Shown here: in pieces, positions 38,163 to 39,052 of the stretch | Layout: every line of letters begins with the position of its first letter | Numbering within the stretch: position 1 is the first letter of the stretch | Origin: an uncultured Gammaproteobacteria bacterium | GTDB lineage: Bacteria; Pseudomonadota; Gammaproteobacteria; Magnimaribacterales; D2472 | NCBI GenBank assembly: GCA_913050015.1 | Contig: CAJXAZ010000004.1 | Coordinates: forward strand, 1-39,052 | Direction of reading: 5' to 3' | DNA length: 39,052 nucleotides | Notes under the pieces: generated by a model | Database searches by the model: none | Told to the model about the DNA's origin: nothing | What the model saw: the letters and a program-made list of their open reading frames with translations, nothing else | Translations under genes and position numbers: made by a program

Positions 38163-39052
38163 TTAAATTCCTTTGTTAATAATAGTTTTAATGATCGTTA
38201 ATGTTTTTTCAATTTCCAAGTCTGTATGCTTTGCAGAAATAAATCCCGCCTCATACTTAGAAGGAGCAAAGTAAATACCATTTCCTATACAGGCATTTAA
38301 AAATTTTATAAAAATATCATCATCTGTTTTTGATACATCATCGATATTTTTTGGGAGAGTCTCAGAGAAAAAGAAACCAAACATCCCTCCAATCTGACTT
38401 GAAGAAAATGGAATACCAGCAGAATCCATAATATTTTGCATTTCAGATAAAAGCGAAGCTGCCTTGGATTCAAGTCCTTTATATGGATTCTCATCAATAA
38501 TTAAATTTAGTAGAGCTGAACCTGCTGCCATTGCTAGAGGATTACCAGACAGAGTGCCAGCTTGATAGACAGGACCAAGAGGTGCAAGTTGATCCATTAT
38601 CTCTTGCTTGCCTCCAAATGCGCCTACAGGAAGCCCTCCTCCTATTACTTTTCCAAGTGCTGTTAGGTCTGGAACAATACCAAATACCTCTTGAGCTCCT
38701 CCAAGCGAAACTCTAAAGCCGCTCATAACCTCATCAAAAATTAGAATAGAACCATTCGCTGTTGTAACCTCTCTTAAAAGTTTAAGAAAATCTATATCTC
38801 CGGGAACAAAGCCCATATTTCCAGCAATAGGTTCAACTATTACAGCTGCAAGATCATCTTTAACGCTCTCAAATACTTTTAAGAACTCTTCTTTGTTATT
38901 AAAAGGACAGCTAAGAGTATGCTTTGCTAGATCTTTGGGAATGCCAGGGGAATCAGGCAGGCCAAAGGTCAAAACACCTGATCCAGCTTTGATTAATAGA
39001 GAGTCAACATGGCCGTGATAGCAACCGTCAAATTTTATGATTTTGTCTCTGT
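38163..39052 (-). CDS. hemL: Glutamate-1-semialdehyde 2,1-aminomutase (5' part outside window)
   Basis: RDKIIKFDGCYHGHVDSLLIKAGSGVLTFGLPDSPGIP read through the window edge; GGGLPVGAFGGKQEIM PLP region. Confidence 0.95.
   Translation of the reverse strand, partial: RDKIIKFDGCYHGHVDSLLIKAGSGVLTFGLPDSPGIPKDLAKHTLSCPFNNKEEFLKVFESVKDDLAAVIVEPIAGNMGFVPGDIDFLKLLREVTTANGSILIFDEVMSGFRVSLGGAQEVFGIVPDLTALGKVIGGGLPVGAFGGKQEIMDQLAPLGPVYQAGTLSGNPLAMAAGSALLNLIIDENPYKGLESKAASLLSEMQNIMDSAGIPFSSSQIGGMFGFFFSETLPKNIDDVSKTDDDIFIKFLNACIGNGIYFAPSKYEAGFISAKHTDLEIEKTLTIIKTIINKGI

Noticed and set aside
38306-38716. Short ORFs on both strands inside hemL
   Set aside because: Overlap conserved hemL coding sequence with no independent support.
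1-39052. CRISPR arrays, IS elements, prophage, toxin-antitoxin or defence systems
   Set aside because: None seen: no periodic direct repeats, transposase/integrase motifs or defence-family motifs in the translated ORFs.

Overview
The window is a dense, AT-rich (judged by eye) bacterial chromosomal segment of about 45 genes, almost all housekeeping. Gene order is typical of Gammaproteobacteria: rsgA-ubiE-ubiJ-ubiB-tatABC; orn; DUF1820/miaB-ybeZ-ybeY-corC-lnt; ygfA-ssrS(6S)-zapA-pepP-ubiH; tsaE-ami; pcnB-dksA; hemL. Very short or overlapping spacers and several SD-less starts suggest a streamlined marine gammaproteobacterium (SAR86-like is my inference; unverified). I saw no CRISPR array, prophage, transposon, toxin-antitoxin or defence island. 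Items missing from the ORF track: tatA (54 aa), a well-supported 6S RNA between ygfA and zapA, a structured leader plus a 28-aa putative membrane peptide upstream of a glutathione peroxidase gene, and a bidirectional terminator embedded in a coding end. Items most worth follow-up: the 28-aa peptide locus, an uncharacterised lipoprotein/3-TM pair translationally coupled to acs, a membrane-anchored paraoxonase-like propeller, a Lys-rich tail on DksA, and a window-wide pattern of convergent genes whose stop codons abut or overlap. I did not find convincing evidence of a wholly new multi-gene system.
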